NCBI RefSeq assembly: GCF_902706295.1
Contig: NZ_CACSJJ010000020.1
Coordinates: 1-64,000 of the forward strand
DNA: 64,000 nt
Direction of reading: 5' to 3'
DNA from: Arthrobacter sp. 18067
GTDB taxonomy: Bacteria; Actinomycetota; Actinomycetes; Actinomycetales; Micrococcaceae
Shown: in pieces, positions 10,818 to 21,700 of the stretch
Numbering within the stretch: the first letter of the stretch is position 1
Layout: every line of letters begins with the position of its first letter
Program-made: the position numbers and the translations under genes
The notes under the pieces: generated by a model
Databases searched by the model: none
What the model saw: the letters and a program-made list of their open reading frames with translations, nothing else
Told to the model about the DNA's origin: nothing

Positions 10818-11821
10818 TAGAACGTGCTCTCCCCGGTGCCTTCAACGGGCGAAAGTCCATCCACGAAGGCCTGCCCGGAACGGTGCATCAGCCATGCCAT
10901 CAGAGCCTTCTGGGCGTGGAGTCGGTTCTCTGCCTCGTCCCAGACGATCGACTGCGGGCCATCAATGACGCCGGCGGAAATCTCGTAACCGCGGTACGCG
11001 GGAAGGCAGTGCAGCACGACGGCGTCCGGCGCGGCCTGCGCCATGGCGGCCTCATCCACGGAGTACTCGCGGAACAGCTGCATCCGGGCTTCCTTCTCGG
11101 ACTCCTGGCCCATTGAAACCCAGGTGTCTGTTGCCACGACGTCGGCGCCCTTGAGGGCCTCCACGGCATCGCTGGTGATGAGTACCGAGCCTCCGGTCTC
11201 GGCGGCTCGCTCTTCGGCGGCGGCCACGATTTCCGCGGCGGGCAGATAGCCTTCGGGACCGGAAATACGGACGTGCATGCCCGCCGTGACACCCGCCAAC
11301 AGGTAAGAGTTGGCCATGTTGTTCGCTGCATCCCCCAGGTAAGCCATGGTCAATCCGGCCAGGTCACCCTTGTGTTCCTTGACGGCGAGGAGATCGGCCA
11401 GGAGCTGGCACGGGTGGTAATCGTCGCACAGTGCATTGATGACGGGGACCTTGGAGTTTTCCGCCATGGCCACCAGGCCCGAGTGGGCGCCGGTGCGCCA
11501 CACAATGGTGGAAACCATGCGTTCCAGGACCTTGGCGGTGTCCTCCACGGACTCCTTGTGACCGATCTGCGCTTCACCCGGGTTGATGATGAGTGCGTTG
11601 CCGCCCATGTCAGCGATGCCAGTGGCAAACGAAACACGCGTCCGGGTTGAGGTTTTATCAAAGATCACGGCGACAGTCTTGCGGCCGTTGCCTGCCGCGG
11701 CGAAGGGTTGCACACTGTACGGCGCGGCCTTCATCCGGACGGCGAGTTCCAGGACCTCGGCCTGCTCGGCCGGGCTCAGGTCCGTGTCCTTGAGGAAGTG
11801 GCGGGTTGTGGAAGTGCTCAC
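10817..11821 (-). CDS. argF: ornithine carbamoyltransferase
   Basis: Makes citrulline from ornithine and carbamoyl phosphate. The 334-aa enzyme shows the carbamoyl-phosphate motif STRTR ([13 protein letters not shown]), HPCQLLADL, and the ornithine-binding HCLPAYRG. It starts with GTG at 11821 in a GTGA overlap with the argD stop, and its stop overlaps the argR start. Length and motifs are normal for an anabolic enzyme. Confidence 0.98.
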   Translation of the reverse strand: MSTSTTRHFLKDTDLSPAEQAEVLELAVRMKAAPYSVQPFAAAGNGRKTVAVIFDKTSTRTRVSFATGIADMGGNALIINPGEAQIGHKESVEDTAKVLERMVSTIVWRTGAHSGLVAMAENSKVPVINALCDDYHPCQLLADLLAVKEHKGDLAGLTMAYLGDAANNMANSYLLAGVTAGMHVRISGPEGYLPAAEIVAAAEERAAETGGSVLITSDAVEALKGADVVATDTWVSMGQESEKEARMQLFREYSVDEAAMAQAAPDAVVLHCLPAYRGYEISAGVIDGPQSIVWDEAENRLHAQKALMAWLMHRSGQAFVDGLSPVEGTGESTF

Positions 11822-13152
11822 TGTGCGTCCTTAGCGGTTTGGGCAGTAGCCGTATCGATCAGCGCGGGCAGTGCGGCCAGGAAACGGTCCGCTTGTTCGA
11901 TCGTCAGAATCAACGGGGGTGCGAGACGAATGGTCCGCGGTCCCGGGCTGTTAATGATGAACCCGGCGTCCAAAGCGGCAGTCACCATGGCAGAGGCAAC
12001 GTCGGCGTTCACATCGAATCCGATCAGGAGTCCCTCGCCGCGAACTTCGGTGACTGCCTTGACAGCCGCCAGGCCCTCGCGCAGGTGCGCTCCGACAGCC
12101 AAGACGTTGTGCAGAACACCCTGGGTTTCGATCGCGTGCAACGTGGCAAGCGCGGCGGCCGTGGCCACCGGGTTCCCACCGAAGGTGGTGCCGTGCTGCC
12201 CGGCGGTGAGCAGGGCCGACGTCGTACCTCCAAAAGTGATCAAGGCACCCACGGGGAAGCCGCCGCCAAGGCCCTTGGCGAGTGTGACGGCGTCGGGGAC
12301 GATGCCTGCGTCTTCGCTGGCAAGCCACTTACCGGTCCGGCCGATGCCTGTCTGGACCTCATCCAGGATCAACAGCGCACCGGCTGCGGAGGTCACCTCG
12401 CGCGCTGCTTGCAGGTATTCGGCGCTTAAAGGCCGTACGCCCGCTTCGCCCTGGATCGGCTCCAGGAAAACGGCTGCAGTGGAGTCGTCGACGGCGGCGC
12501 GCAAAGCATCGATGTCACCGAACGGAATGTGGACCACACCACCGGGCAGCGGCTCGAACGGAGCACGGTAGGCCTCCTTGGCCGTGAGCGCCAAGGCTCC
12601 CATGGTGCGGCCGTGGAAGGCACCCTCGAGGGCAATGATCTTGGTCCGCTTCCCGTCGGAGTTGTTCCGGCGCGCCAGCTTGAACGCCGCTTCGTTGGCC
12701 TCGGTGCCGGAGTTGGCAAAAAAGACCTTGGACCCGGCAGGAGCGTTGCTGAAGGCCAGCAGCTTCTCGGCAAGTGCGATCTGCGTGGGGCTCGTGAAGA
12801 AGTTCGAAACATGGCCGAGCGTGGCAAGCTGACTGGAAATCACCGAGGTGACAAAGGGGTGGGCGTGGCCCAGCGCGTTTACGGCAATTCCGCCCAGGAG
12901 GTCAAGGTACTCCTTGCCATCGGCATCCCACACGAGGCACCCAGCACCGCGGACCAAAACCCGCTGCGGGGTGCCAAAGACGCCCATCAGCGAGGACGAG
13001 TAACGGGCAAGCCACTCTGCACCGTTACTAACCCCAGTTATGACGGAAGCTTTGGCATCCGATCCGGCGATGGGACCCCGGGTGTGGTCGGGCACCGCGA
13101 AGCGGGCGGGGGTCCCATCGCCGGTCGGATTGAGGCCAACAGTTTCGCTCAT
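11818..13152 (-). CDS. argD: acetylornithine aminotransferase
   Basis: PLP-dependent class III aminotransferase converting N-acetylglutamate semialdehyde to N-acetylornithine. The PLP lysine is in [15 protein letters not shown] and the conserved [11 protein letters not shown] is present. I chose the ATG at 13152 (MSETVGLNP), which overlaps the argB stop as ATGA; the longer reading frame upstream encodes out-of-family sequence. The resulting 444 aa is somewhat longer than usual (about 400) because of an N-terminal stretch of about 45 residues. Confidence 0.96.
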   Translation of the reverse strand: MSETVGLNPTGDGTPARFAVPDHTRGPIAGSDAKASVITGVSNGAEWLARYSSSLMGVFGTPQRVLVRGAGCLVWDADGKEYLDLLGGIAVNALGHAHPFVTSVISSQLATLGHVSNFFTSPTQIALAEKLLAFSNAPAGSKVFFANSGTEANEAAFKLARRNNSDGKRTKIIALEGAFHGRTMGALALTAKEAYRAPFEPLPGGVVHIPFGDIDALRAAVDDSTAAVFLEPIQGEAGVRPLSAEYLQAAREVTSAAGALLILDEVQTGIGRTGKWLASEDAGIVPDAVTLAKGLGGGFPVGALITFGGTTSALLTAGQHGTTFGGNPVATAAALATLHAIETQGVLHNVLAVGAHLREGLAAVKAVTEVRGEGLLIGFDVNADVASAMVTAALDAGFIINSPGPRTIRLAPPLILTIEQADRFLAALPALIDTATAQTAKDAQ

Positions 13153-14099
13153 GCGTTCACTTCCTCGTCGGGTACTACTTGGGTGCCGATGCCTGCCGTG
13201 GTGAAGGTTTCCAGCAGCATCGAGTGCGGGAGACGGCCGTCCACGATGTGTGCACGCTCCACGCCTTCGTCGATGGCTTTCAGGCAAGCGGCCATCTTGG
13301 GGATCATCCCGGATTCGAGTTTGGGCAACATCGCGCGCAGTTCCGAAGCTGTCAGCGAGGAGATCAAGGACGACTTGTCCGGCCAGTTGGCGTAGAGGCC
13401 TTCGACGTCGGTCAGGATAACCAGCTTGGTGGCACCCAATGCCGAAGCGACGGCTGCGGCCGCCGTGTCTGCGTTGACGTTCAGGACTTGGCCAGTGGTT
13501 TGGCCGGTGCCATTTCCGCCGTCCACAATCTCCGGGGCGACGGTCGAAATCACGGGGATGCGACCGGCGTCGAGTATGTCCTTGATGCCGGCGGGGTCGA
13601 CGCCCACTACTTCGCCCACCAGGCCCAGGTCCACTTCTTCGCCATCGACAACAGTGCCCGTGCGGACGGCGCGCAGCAGGCCGCCATCCTCGCCGGACAT
13701 GCCAACGGCGTAGGGACCATGTGAGTTAATAAGCCCCACCAGTTCACGGCCCACCTGGCCCGTGAGGACCATGCGGACTACGTCCATGGCCTCGGGCGTG
13801 GTGACCCGGAGGCCGCCCTTGAACTCGGACTCGATGCCAAGGCGGCCGAGCATGGAGTTGATCTGGGGGCCGCCGCCGTGGACCACCACGGGGTGGATGC
13901 CCACGTGGTGGAGGAACACGATGTCTTCGGCAAAGGCGCGCCGAAGGTCATCGTTGACCATGGCGTTGCCGCCGTACTTGATCACCATGGTGGTGCCGGC
14001 AAAACGCTGGATCCACGGCAAGGCCTCGATCAGCGTGCCGGCTTTGTCCTGGGCGTCGCTCATGGACGTGGTCTCCCGGGTGTGCGCAGTCATAGTCAT
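13149..14099 (-). CDS. argB: acetylglutamate kinase
   Basis: Phosphorylates N-acetylglutamate, the usual feedback-controlled step of bacterial arginine synthesis. The 316-aa sequence has the amino acid kinase motifs [11 protein letters not shown] and [10 protein letters not shown]. Two ATG codons (14099 and 14093) are possible; both place the start a few bases after the argJ stop at 14104. The N-terminal 25 residues before LPWIQRFAG are the type of helical extension found in arginine-sensitive hexameric forms, so feedback inhibition is likely but inferred. Confidence 0.96.
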   Translation of the reverse strand: MTMTAHTRETTSMSDAQDKAGTLIEALPWIQRFAGTTMVIKYGGNAMVNDDLRRAFAEDIVFLHHVGIHPVVVHGGGPQINSMLGRLGIESEFKGGLRVTTPEAMDVVRMVLTGQVGRELVGLINSHGPYAVGMSGEDGGLLRAVRTGTVVDGEEVDLGLVGEVVGVDPAGIKDILDAGRIPVISTVAPEIVDGGNGTGQTTGQVLNVNADTAAAAVASALGATKLVILTDVEGLYANWPDKSSLISSLTASELRAMLPKLESGMIPKMAACLKAIDEGVERAHIVDGRLPHSMLLETFTTAGIGTQVVPDEEVNA

Positions 14100-14103
14100 C
14101 CGC

Positions 14104-15270
14104 TCAGCTCGAGTAGGCGCTGTTCTCATGCACGTAGTCGTGCGTGAGGTCGTTGGTCCAGATGGTCGCCTCGGCGTCGCCGGCCTGCAGGTCTATTTCA
14201 ACCAGCACTTCGCGCGGCTCCAGGTCCACCAGGTTGCGGTCATCACCGATGGCGCCGTTGCGGCAGATCTGCACACCGTTCATGGCGACGTTGAGCTGGT
14301 CCGCCTCGAAGGCTGCATCAGTGGTTCCCACAGCGGAGAGCACGCGGCCCCAGTTGGGGTCCTTACCGAAGATGGCTGCTTTGAAAAGGTTGGAACGGGC
14401 CACGGAGCGGCTGACGATTTCGGCGTCGCGTTCGCTGGCGGCATTGAAGGTACGGATGGCGATGTCGTGGCTGGCGCCCTCTGCGTCCCCGATCAGCTTG
14501 CGTGCCAGTTCCGCGCAGACCTGCGTCACGGCTGCGCCCAACTGCTCGGTGGACGGCAGGGCCTCCGAGGCTCCTGATGACAGCAGCACCACGGTGTCGT
14601 TGGTGGACATGCAGCCGTCAGAGTCCGCACGGTCAAAGGTGACGCGCGTGGCGTCGCGGAGGACGACGTCGAGCTCGTCAGCGGGCACCTGGGCGTCCGT
14701 GGTGAGGACCACCAGCATGGTTGCCAGGCCCGGAGCGAGCATGCCGGCGCCCTTGGCGATACCGCCCACGGTGAACTGCTTGCCTTCAGCATCGGTTCCC
14801 GTGAAGACGGCTTCCTTGGACACACTGTCCGTCGTCATGATTGCGGTGGCGGCTGCAGAACCGCCGTCCTCCGACAGTTCAGCGAAAGCGGCATCCACGC
14901 CCGGAAGAATCTTGTCCATCGGCAACTGCTCGCCGATCAGGCCGGTGGAACACACCACGACGTCGGAAGCTGAGACTCCCAGCACCTCCGCCACTTTCTC
15001 GGCCGTGGCATGGGTGTTCTGGAAACCCTGCGGGCCGGTACAGGCGTTGGCACCACCGGAGTTCAGGACCACTGCGTCCACACGGCCATCACTGACCACC
15101 TGGCGGGACCAGTGAACCGGCGCAGCGGCTACCCGGTTGGACGTGAACACGGCAGCGGCTGCCTTGGACGGACCGTCGTTGACCACCAGGGCAAAGTCCG
15201 GGTTACCGGATGCCTTAATGCCGGCTTTGACGCCTGCGGCGCGGAATCCTTTGGGTGCGGTAATGGTCAC
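14104..15270 (-). CDS. argJ: bifunctional ornithine acetyltransferase / N-acetylglutamate synthase
   Basis: Recycles the acetyl group from N-acetylornithine to glutamate. The 388-aa precursor carries the autocleavage/nucleophile threonine in LATMLVV, which splits the protein into alpha and beta chains in known ArgJ enzymes, and [14 protein letters not shown] in the beta chain. I chose the GTG at 15270 ([13 protein letters not shown]), which overlaps the argC stop as GTGA. A cluster with ArgJ and no obvious argA indicates the cyclic pathway. Confidence 0.97.
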   Translation of the reverse strand: MTITAPKGFRAAGVKAGIKASGNPDFALVVNDGPSKAAAAVFTSNRVAAAPVHWSRQVVSDGRVDAVVLNSGGANACTGPQGFQNTHATAEKVAEVLGVSASDVVVCSTGLIGEQLPMDKILPGVDAAFAELSEDGGSAAATAIMTTDSVSKEAVFTGTDAEGKQFTVGGIAKGAGMLAPGLATMLVVLTTDAQVPADELDVVLRDATRVTFDRADSDGCMSTNDTVVLLSSGASEALPSTEQLGAAVTQVCAELARKLIGDAEGASHDIAIRTFNAASERDAEIVSRSVARSNLFKAAIFGKDPNWGRVLSAVGTTDAAFEADQLNVAMNGVQICRNGAIGDDRNLVDLEPREVLVEIDLQAGDAEATIWTNDLTHDYVHENSAYSS

Positions 15271-16298
15271 GGTGCAACTCCCTGCAGGTTCAGGCCGGCT
15301 GTTTCGTCCAGGCCGAGGGCAATGTTCATGGACTGCACGGCTCCGCCGGCGGTCCCCTTGGTGAGGTTGTCGATGGCGCACGTCACGATCACACGGCCCG
15401 TGTGCTGGTCGAACGCCAACTGCATGACGGCGTGGTTGGACGCCTGCACCGACTTTGTGGTGGGCCACTGTCCTTCAGGAAGCAGGTGCACGAACGGCTC
15501 GTCGTCGTAGGCATCTGACCATGCCTGGCGAAGTTCGGCTTCGGTGACACCGTGACCAACCTTGGCTGTGGCCGTGGTGAGGATGCCCCGGCTCATGGGA
15601 ACCAGGGTAGGTGTGAAGGACACCGTCACCGGCTCGCCAGCAGCATTGGACAGTCCCTGTTCGATTTCAGGAGTGTGCCGGTGGCCACCACCTACGCCAT
15701 AGGGACTCATGGAACCCATGACTTCGGCGCCGATGAGGTTGACCTTGGCTGCCTTGCCGGCGCCGGAGGTGCCTGAGGCGGAGACAATCACGACGTCGTC
15801 CGTCAGGAGGAGATTGTTGGCGAACCCGGGCGTCAAGGCCAGCAGGGCCGACGTCGGGTAGCAGCCGGGGACGGCGATGCGGGTGGCACCCTTAAGGGCC
15901 TCCCGCTGGCCTGGCAGTTCCGGCAGGCCGTAAGGCCACGTGCCCGCATGTGCCGAACCGTAGAACTTTTCCCACGCCGCGGCATCCTCGAGGCGGTGGT
16001 CCGCGCCGGCGTCGATGACTACCGTGCCCTCCGGCAGCTGGGCCGCGATCTCAGCGGAAGCTCCGTGCGGCAGGGCCAGGAACACGACATCGTGGCCGGA
16101 CAGGTTTTCCACCGTGGTGTCTTCAAGAATCCTGCTGGCCAAACCATGGAGATGCGGCTGCAACTCCCCTAGTCTTGAACCGGCATTGCTGTGCGCAGTG
16201 ATCGCACCGATGGTGACGTTCGGATGGCCCGCAAGCAAGCGCAGCACTTCTCCTCCGGCATAGCCGCTGGCACCGGAGACGGCAACAGAAATAGTCAT
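15267..16298 (-). CDS. argC: N-acetyl-gamma-glutamyl-phosphate reductase
   Basis: NADPH-dependent reduction step of arginine synthesis and first gene of the operon. The 343-aa protein has an N-terminal nucleotide-binding fold ([16 protein letters not shown]) and the catalytic cysteine in [13 protein letters not shown]. The ATG at 16298 is preceded by a modest GAAG site. Two ArgR-like boxes lie 15-60 bp upstream, so the whole arg unit is probably repressed by arginine. It is divergent from the desaturase gene. Confidence 0.97.
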   Translation of the reverse strand: MTISVAVSGASGYAGGEVLRLLAGHPNVTIGAITAHSNAGSRLGELQPHLHGLASRILEDTTVENLSGHDVVFLALPHGASAEIAAQLPEGTVVIDAGADHRLEDAAAWEKFYGSAHAGTWPYGLPELPGQREALKGATRIAVPGCYPTSALLALTPGFANNLLLTDDVVIVSASGTSGAGKAAKVNLIGAEVMGSMSPYGVGGGHRHTPEIEQGLSNAAGEPVTVSFTPTLVPMSRGILTTATAKVGHGVTEAELRQAWSDAYDDEPFVHLLPEGQWPTTKSVQASNHAVMQLAFDQHTGRVIVTCAIDNLTKGTAGGAVQSMNIALGLDETAGLNLQGVAP

Positions 16299-16311
16299 AG
16301 CTTCACTGTAC

Positions 16312-16352
16312 AGCAAGAATATTCATGCTGTCCGATATTTATGCATGCAGTT
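16312..16352 (-). promoter_or_regulatory. candidate ARG boxes upstream of argC
   Basis: On the minus strand, GCATGCATAAATATC and GCATGAATATTCTTGC lie side by side about 20 bp apart, each an AT-rich imperfect palindrome like the TGAAT-N4-ATTCA boxes bound by ArgR. A -10-like TAAATA overlaps the first box with TGAGAC 18 bases upstream. Position just before the first gene of the operon supports the call. Confidence 0.6.
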
Positions 16353-16465
16353 GTGATGCGTCTCATTATTTAGACCATTGCGCGTATGCTTAGTGGAGGG
16401 TGATCCAGACCGTGCAGTCCGAACGTCGGCTGCAGCGTTGCCCGTTAGCGATACGGGGCACATTT

Positions 16466-17554
16466 ATGTCACCCACGTCCACCGCTGAGCGCCCCAAAGC
16501 TCGCGCTATTCAACCCAACCCCGTCGTCCAAAGCTATTCAGAGCTCCTCAAGAGCGTTAAAGCTGCAGGACTCCTCGAACGCCGGAGCGGCTTCTACATC
16601 TGGGTCTTCGTGGCCCTGGCACTCCTCATGGCAGGCACTTGGCTCGGCTTCGCCTTGATCGGCGAATCCTGGTACCAACTCCTGATCGCCGCAGCTGTAG
16701 GCATTCTCTGCACACAACTGAGCTTCCTGGCGCACGAGGCCGGGCACAAGCAAATCTTCGCCTCACGCCGCGCCAACGACTGGTCGGCCCGTCTCCTGGC
16801 CACCGGCGTCGCCGGGATCAGCTACTCCTGGTGGGAGCAGAAGCACGGCGCCCACCACAACCACCCCAACGTCATTTCCAAAGACCCGGATATCCGGAAC
16901 AACGCCTTGGTGTTCTACGAAGACGCGGCCGCAGAGCGCAAGGGACGCCTGGCGTTCCTCACCAAGAAGCAGGGCTGGTTCTTCTTCCCGCTCCTGACAC
17001 TGCTGGGCCTGAGCCTGCAGTTCGATTCGCTTCGCTTTGTCTTCGGCAAGCAGAAGGTACGCCACCGCTGGGTTGAGACGCCCATCCTTGTCGCCAGGCT
17101 CGCGGCCCTTCCAGTGCTCGCCTTCACCTTCCTTCCCATCGGCATGGCCTTCGCATTCCTTGGTGTGCAGATCATGGTCTATGGCTTCTATATGGGAGCC
17201 TCGTTCGCACCCAATCACAAGGGCATGCCCGTCCTCCCCAAGGACAGCCGCGTTGACTTCCTCAACCGCCAGATCCTTACCTCGCGCAATATCTCCGGTG
17301 GCATCTTCATGGACTTCCTCCTGGGTGGACTCAACCGTCAGGTGGAGCACCACTTGTTCCCGGACATGGCTCGCCCCCACTTGTACAAGGCCACAAAAAT
17401 CGTGCGTGAATTCTGCGCCAAGCATTCAATTCCCTACACGGAAACCACGCTGATGCAGTCCTACGGGATCGTGGTCAGATACCTCAACGAAGTGGGCCTC
17501 GCCGCAGGACGCGGTTTCGACTGCCCGGTGGCGTCGACGCACGGACGCTTCTAG
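16466..17554 (+). CDS. membrane fatty acid desaturase
   Basis: Integral membrane di-iron desaturase that introduces a double bond into acyl chains of lipids or acyl-CoA. All three histidine boxes are visible: HEAGH (about 90-94), KHGAHHNHP (about 127-133) and QVEHH (about 292-296). Hydrophobic segments occur near 44-84 and 172-245. I chose the ATG at 16466 (MSPTSTAERPKA; 362 aa) because the GTG 66 bp upstream sits directly on its own GGAGG sequence. The QxxHH third box and DFLLGGLNRQ context fit front-end or acyl-lipid desaturases; regioselectivity is not inferable. Likely a role in adapting membrane fluidity. Confidence 0.92.
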   Translation: MSPTSTAERPKARAIQPNPVVQSYSELLKSVKAAGLLERRSGFYIWVFVALALLMAGTWLGFALIGESWYQLLIAAAVGILCTQLSFLAHEAGHKQIFASRRANDWSARLLATGVAGISYSWWEQKHGAHHNHPNVISKDPDIRNNALVFYEDAAAERKGRLAFLTKKQGWFFFPLLTLLGLSLQFDSLRFVFGKQKVRHRWVETPILVARLAALPVLAFTFLPIGMAFAFLGVQIMVYGFYMGASFAPNHKGMPVLPKDSRVDFLNRQILTSRNISGGIFMDFLLGGLNRQVEHHLFPDMARPHLYKATKIVREFCAKHSIPYTETTLMQSYGIVVRYLNEVGLAAGRGFDCPVASTHGRF

Positions 17555-17565
17555 GCGTTCGACAC

Positions 17566-17583
17566 GGGAGGCCCCAACCTCCC
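17566..17583 (+). terminator. small hairpin after the desaturase gene
   Basis: GGGAGG and CCTCCC enclose a 6-base loop, 12 bases after the desaturase stop. No T-run follows, so terminator function is weakly supported. Confidence 0.3.
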
Positions 17584-17639
17584 TAGGATGGAATCTGAAA
17601 CCGGGCACCGGAACCACCGCCCCGGAGTGAGGAGCCACC

Positions 17640-18605
17640 ATGACGCACGCCATCGTTGCACGGCAGCCCGGAGGACCTGACGTCCTTGAGTATGCATCCG
17701 TGGAACCACCGACACCTGGCCCCGGCCAGCTGCTGATCAAGGTCGCAGCTGCCGGGGTCAACTTCATTGAGACCTATCAGCGCAGCGGGACCTACAAGGT
17801 GGAGTACCCCTTCACCCCAGGCGCCGAGGCAGCCGGCACCGTCGAGGCCGTGGGCGAAGGCGTGGAGGACATTGCCGTTGGCGATCGCATTGCCACGGCC
17901 GAGGGGTCACGGACCTACGCCGAGTACGCCATCGTGGACGCAAGCAAGGCACTCCCGGTTCCGGCCGGCGTCGACGACCACACTGCCGCGGCCCTGCCGC
18001 TGCAGGGAATCACCGCGCACTATCTCATGAATTCTTCCTTCCGCGTGGAACCAGGCCACACTGTCCTCCTGCATGCCGGTGCCGGAGGCGTGGGCCTGCT
18101 GCTGACCCAGCTGCTGAAGGCCCGCGGAGCCCGCGTCATCACCACCGTTTCCTCGGATGAGAAGGCCGGCCTTTCCTCGCTGGCCGGCGCCGATGAGGTA
18201 CTCCGTTATGACGGATTCGCCGACAAGGTGCGGGAGCTCACCGACGGTGACGGCGTCAATGTGGTGTACGACGGCGTCGGTAAGGACACCTTTGACGACT
18301 CCCTGAAGAGCCTGCGCATCCGTGGTGCCATGGTGCTCTTCGGCGCAGCCTCCGGACCGGTGCCGCCCTTTGATCCGCAGCGCCTGAACGCGGCCGGATC
18401 CCTCACGCTGACCAGGCCCACGATGGCCCATTTCGTGCAGAACACCCACGAGCGCCGGTGGCGTTCAGCGGAGATTTTCGACGCCGCCGCCGATGGCAGT
18501 CTCGCTGTCCGGGTCGGCGCGACGTACCCCCTGGCAGAGGCGGCCCAGGCCCACCGGGACCTGGAAGGCCGCCTCACCACGGGCAAAGTCCTGCTGGTGC
18601 CATAG
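17640..18605 (+). CDS. qor: quinone oxidoreductase (zinc-independent MDR family)
   Basis: A 321-aa medium-chain reductase like zeta-crystallin/QorA, expected to reduce quinones with NADPH. The N-terminus MTHAIVARQPGGPDVL and AAGVNFIETYQRSGTY are family hallmarks, and the Rossmann motif HAGAGGVGLLLTQL binds NADPH. Zinc ligands of alcohol dehydrogenases are absent. A strong site GAGGAG precedes the ATG. It stands 118 bp upstream of the large synthetase gene on the same strand; co-transcription is possible but the spacing suggests separate control. Confidence 0.95.
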   Translation: MTHAIVARQPGGPDVLEYASVEPPTPGPGQLLIKVAAAGVNFIETYQRSGTYKVEYPFTPGAEAAGTVEAVGEGVEDIAVGDRIATAEGSRTYAEYAIVDASKALPVPAGVDDHTAAALPLQGITAHYLMNSSFRVEPGHTVLLHAGAGGVGLLLTQLLKARGARVITTVSSDEKAGLSSLAGADEVLRYDGFADKVRELTDGDGVNVVYDGVGKDTFDDSLKSLRIRGAMVLFGAASGPVPPFDPQRLNAAGSLTLTRPTMAHFVQNTHERRWRSAEIFDAAADGSLAVRVGATYPLAEAAQAHRDLEGRLTTGKVLLVP

Positions 18606-18723
18606 CAGCCATGCCCGGCTCCCCAACATTTGGCGACTTACAGGCGAACAGCGGCGCAACAAAATGTGACGCACAGGAAACGTCCGACACCTTTTGTTCA
18701 CCTTTCTGCGAAAAGCTGAGCCC

Positions 18724-21700
18724 GTGAGCACAGAACATCCCATGGGGGCCGGGCAGACGCCTGCCTTGACCACCTACCGCCCCCAGTTGCCGGGCGGCGC
18801 CGCAGCACCAGCCGAGCGGACCCTCGTAGACATCCTGGAACAGACCACCGCGTCATTCCCCGAGGCTTCGGCGTTGGATGACGGCCACAAGTCCTTGAGC
18901 TACACCGAACTGCTCAAGGCTGTTCGTAAGTTCGCGGCGACGTTGAACGCCGCAGGCCTCGGCCGTGGGGACAAAATCGGCGTACGCATCCCGTCCGGGA
19001 CCAACGAGCTCTACATTGCCATCCTTGGCATCCTCATGGCCGGGGCGGCCTACGTTCCGGTAGATGCAGACGATCCCGACGAGCGGGCCCGCCTGGTGTT
19101 TGGAGAAGCCAAAGTTGGCGCTGTCATCGCTGCGGGTTTGGACGTGCAACTCTCCGGCGCGGCCCGGGAGCCCGCTCCCACACCCAGCACTCCCGGGCTG
19201 GACGACGACTCCTGGATCATCTTCACTTCCGGATCCACCGGAACTCCTAAAGGCGTTGCCGTAAAACACCGCTCCTCCGCGGCATTTGTTGATGCTGAAG
19301 CCCGGATCTTCCTCCAAACCGAACCTCTTGGCCCCCAGGACCGTGTGCTGGCAGGCCTCTCGGTGGCCTTCGATGCTTCCTGCGAAGAAATGTGGCTGGC
19401 CTGGCGCCACGGTGCCTGCCTGGTCCCAGCGCCCCGGGCCTTGGTTCGAACGGGGATGGACCTCGGCCCCTGGCTGATCAACCACGGCATCACCGTCGTT
19501 TCCACCGTGCCCACCCTCGCCGCCCTGTGGCCGGCCGAGGCATTGGAAAACGTCCGGCTGCTGATCTTCGGCGGCGAAGCATGCCCGCCCGAATTGGCCG
19601 AGCGGCTCGCCGTGGACGGTCGCGAAGTGTGGAACACATATGGACCCACAGAAGCCACCGTCGTGGCCTGCGCCGCTCCCCTGGGCGGACCCGGCCCCGT
19701 GCGGATCGGGCTGCCTCTGGACGGCTGGGACCTCGCCGTCGTCGATTCCCACGGGGTTCCAATCGGCGAAGGCGGGATCGGCGAGCTGATCATCGGCGGC
19801 GTCGGATTGGCCCGCTACCTCGATCCGGCCAAGGATGCCGAGAAGTACGCACCCATGACAACACTGGGATGGGAGCGCGCCTACCGCTCGGGTGACCTGG
19901 TTCGTTTTGAAGCCGAAGGCCTGATTTTCATGGGCAGGGCGGACGAACAGGTCAAACTGGGTGGTCGCCGTATCGAACTGGGCGAAGTTGATGCCGCCCT
20001 CCAGTCGTTGCCTGGCGTCGCCGGCGCAGCAGCCGCAGTACAGACAACGGCCGCGGGCAACCAGATCCTTGTTGGATATCTGGCCCCTGTTGACGGCTAT
20101 GAACTGTCCATGGACGAGGCCCGCCGCCTGTTGGGCGAGAGCCTCCCGGCTGCCTTGGTTCCCCTGCTGACCGTCGTGGATTCACTCCCCACCAAGACGA
20201 GCGGAAAAGTCGACCGCCATGCCTTGCCCTGGCCGCTGGCCGGTGCCGGCGCAACCGAGGCCGGTAACGCTCCGCTGAACCTGCCCGACGACGCCCGATG
20301 GGTGGTGGAGCAGTGGGAGTCCGTGCTGGGGAGCCCTGTGAGCTCCCTCGACGCCGACTTCTTCGCCTACGGCGGTGGATCCTTGGCAGCGGCCCAGCTC
20401 GTTTCTGCCCTCCGTGTCCGCTATCCCACCGTCACGGTGGCGGATATCTACGCGACACCGCGCGTCGGCGCACTGATCGACGCTGCCCGGCAGTCAATTC
20501 CCGACGGCGGCGCCCCAGGTCCGGCTGCTGACCGGACAGTACGTCCCACGGCGGTGAAGTCGCAGATTTTCCAGGTGCTGATGGGCGTGCCGCTGCACAT
20601 CCTGGTGGGCATGCGTTGGCTTACCTATCTGATGGCGGCGAACAGGGTGCTGGCCGACTTCGCCGGATTTACCGCTGCGCCCGTCGTCTCGTGGTGGTGG
20701 ATCGCCGCCTCCTGGCTGGTTTTCGTCAGCCCTCTCGGCCGGATGGCGATCTCCGTACTCGCGGCCCGTTTGCTGCTGGGCAGGATCGAGCCCGGTACCT
20801 ACCCGCGTTCGGGCAAGACTCACCTGCGCCTGTGGCTGGCCGAGCAAATACAGGACCTCTCGGGTGCCATTGGGCTGGCCAGCGCCCCGTTCGTCCCCTA
20901 CTACGCGCGTGCTCTTGGTGCGAAGATCGGCAGGGATGTCCACCTTCACTCGTTGCCGCCGGTCACCGGGCTGCTCTCCTTGGGCAGCGGAGCGAACATC
21001 GAGCCCGAAGTGGACCTTTCGGGCTGGTGGGTTGACGGTGACTCCGTCCACATCGGACAGATCCATGTGGGAGCCGGTGCCGTCGTCGGTGCTCGAAGCA
21101 CGTTGATGCCGGGTGCCACCATCGGTGCGGGTGCCCACGTCGATGCAGGATCGGCAGTACTGGGCAAAGTGAAGGCCGGGCACCTTGTGGCCGGCTCCCC
21201 CGCCGAGCGCCGAGGAAAAGCGAAGCACGAGTGGCCGGCACCCAACAGCCGCCGGCCCGTCGTTGACCGCCTGTGGTTCTCCGCTTTTGCCAGTGCCTCG
21301 GCCCTTCTGGCCCTGATCCCCTACATTTCTGCGTTCGCGGCCGCCCTGGTAGTCCTGGCGTTCATTCAGGGCCACGAATCCCTGGAAACTGCACTCCCGC
21401 AGATTGCGCTGGCCGTGCCGCTAGCCGCCTTGGTGTGGTTCTTCGGCAACCTCGTACTCATCCTGGTAGTGGCCCGTCTCCTCGGTTTGGGCCTCAAGGA
21501 AGGCTACTACCGGGTTCGCAGCCGGATCGGCTGGCAGGTTTGGGCCACGGAACGCCTCCTGGACATGGCCCGTGACCTGCTCTTCCCCGTTTACGCCAGC
21601 CTGTTCACGCCCCTGTGGTTGCGCCTCCTCGGAGCCAAGGTTGGCAAGAACGTGGAAGCCTCAACAGTGCTGTTGGTACCTAAGATGACCACCATCGGCG

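Noticed and set aside
18694-18723. Ten-residue longer start for the synthetase (TTG)
   Set aside because: TTG without a ribosome binding site; GTG 18724 gives a length equal to known Pls enzymes.
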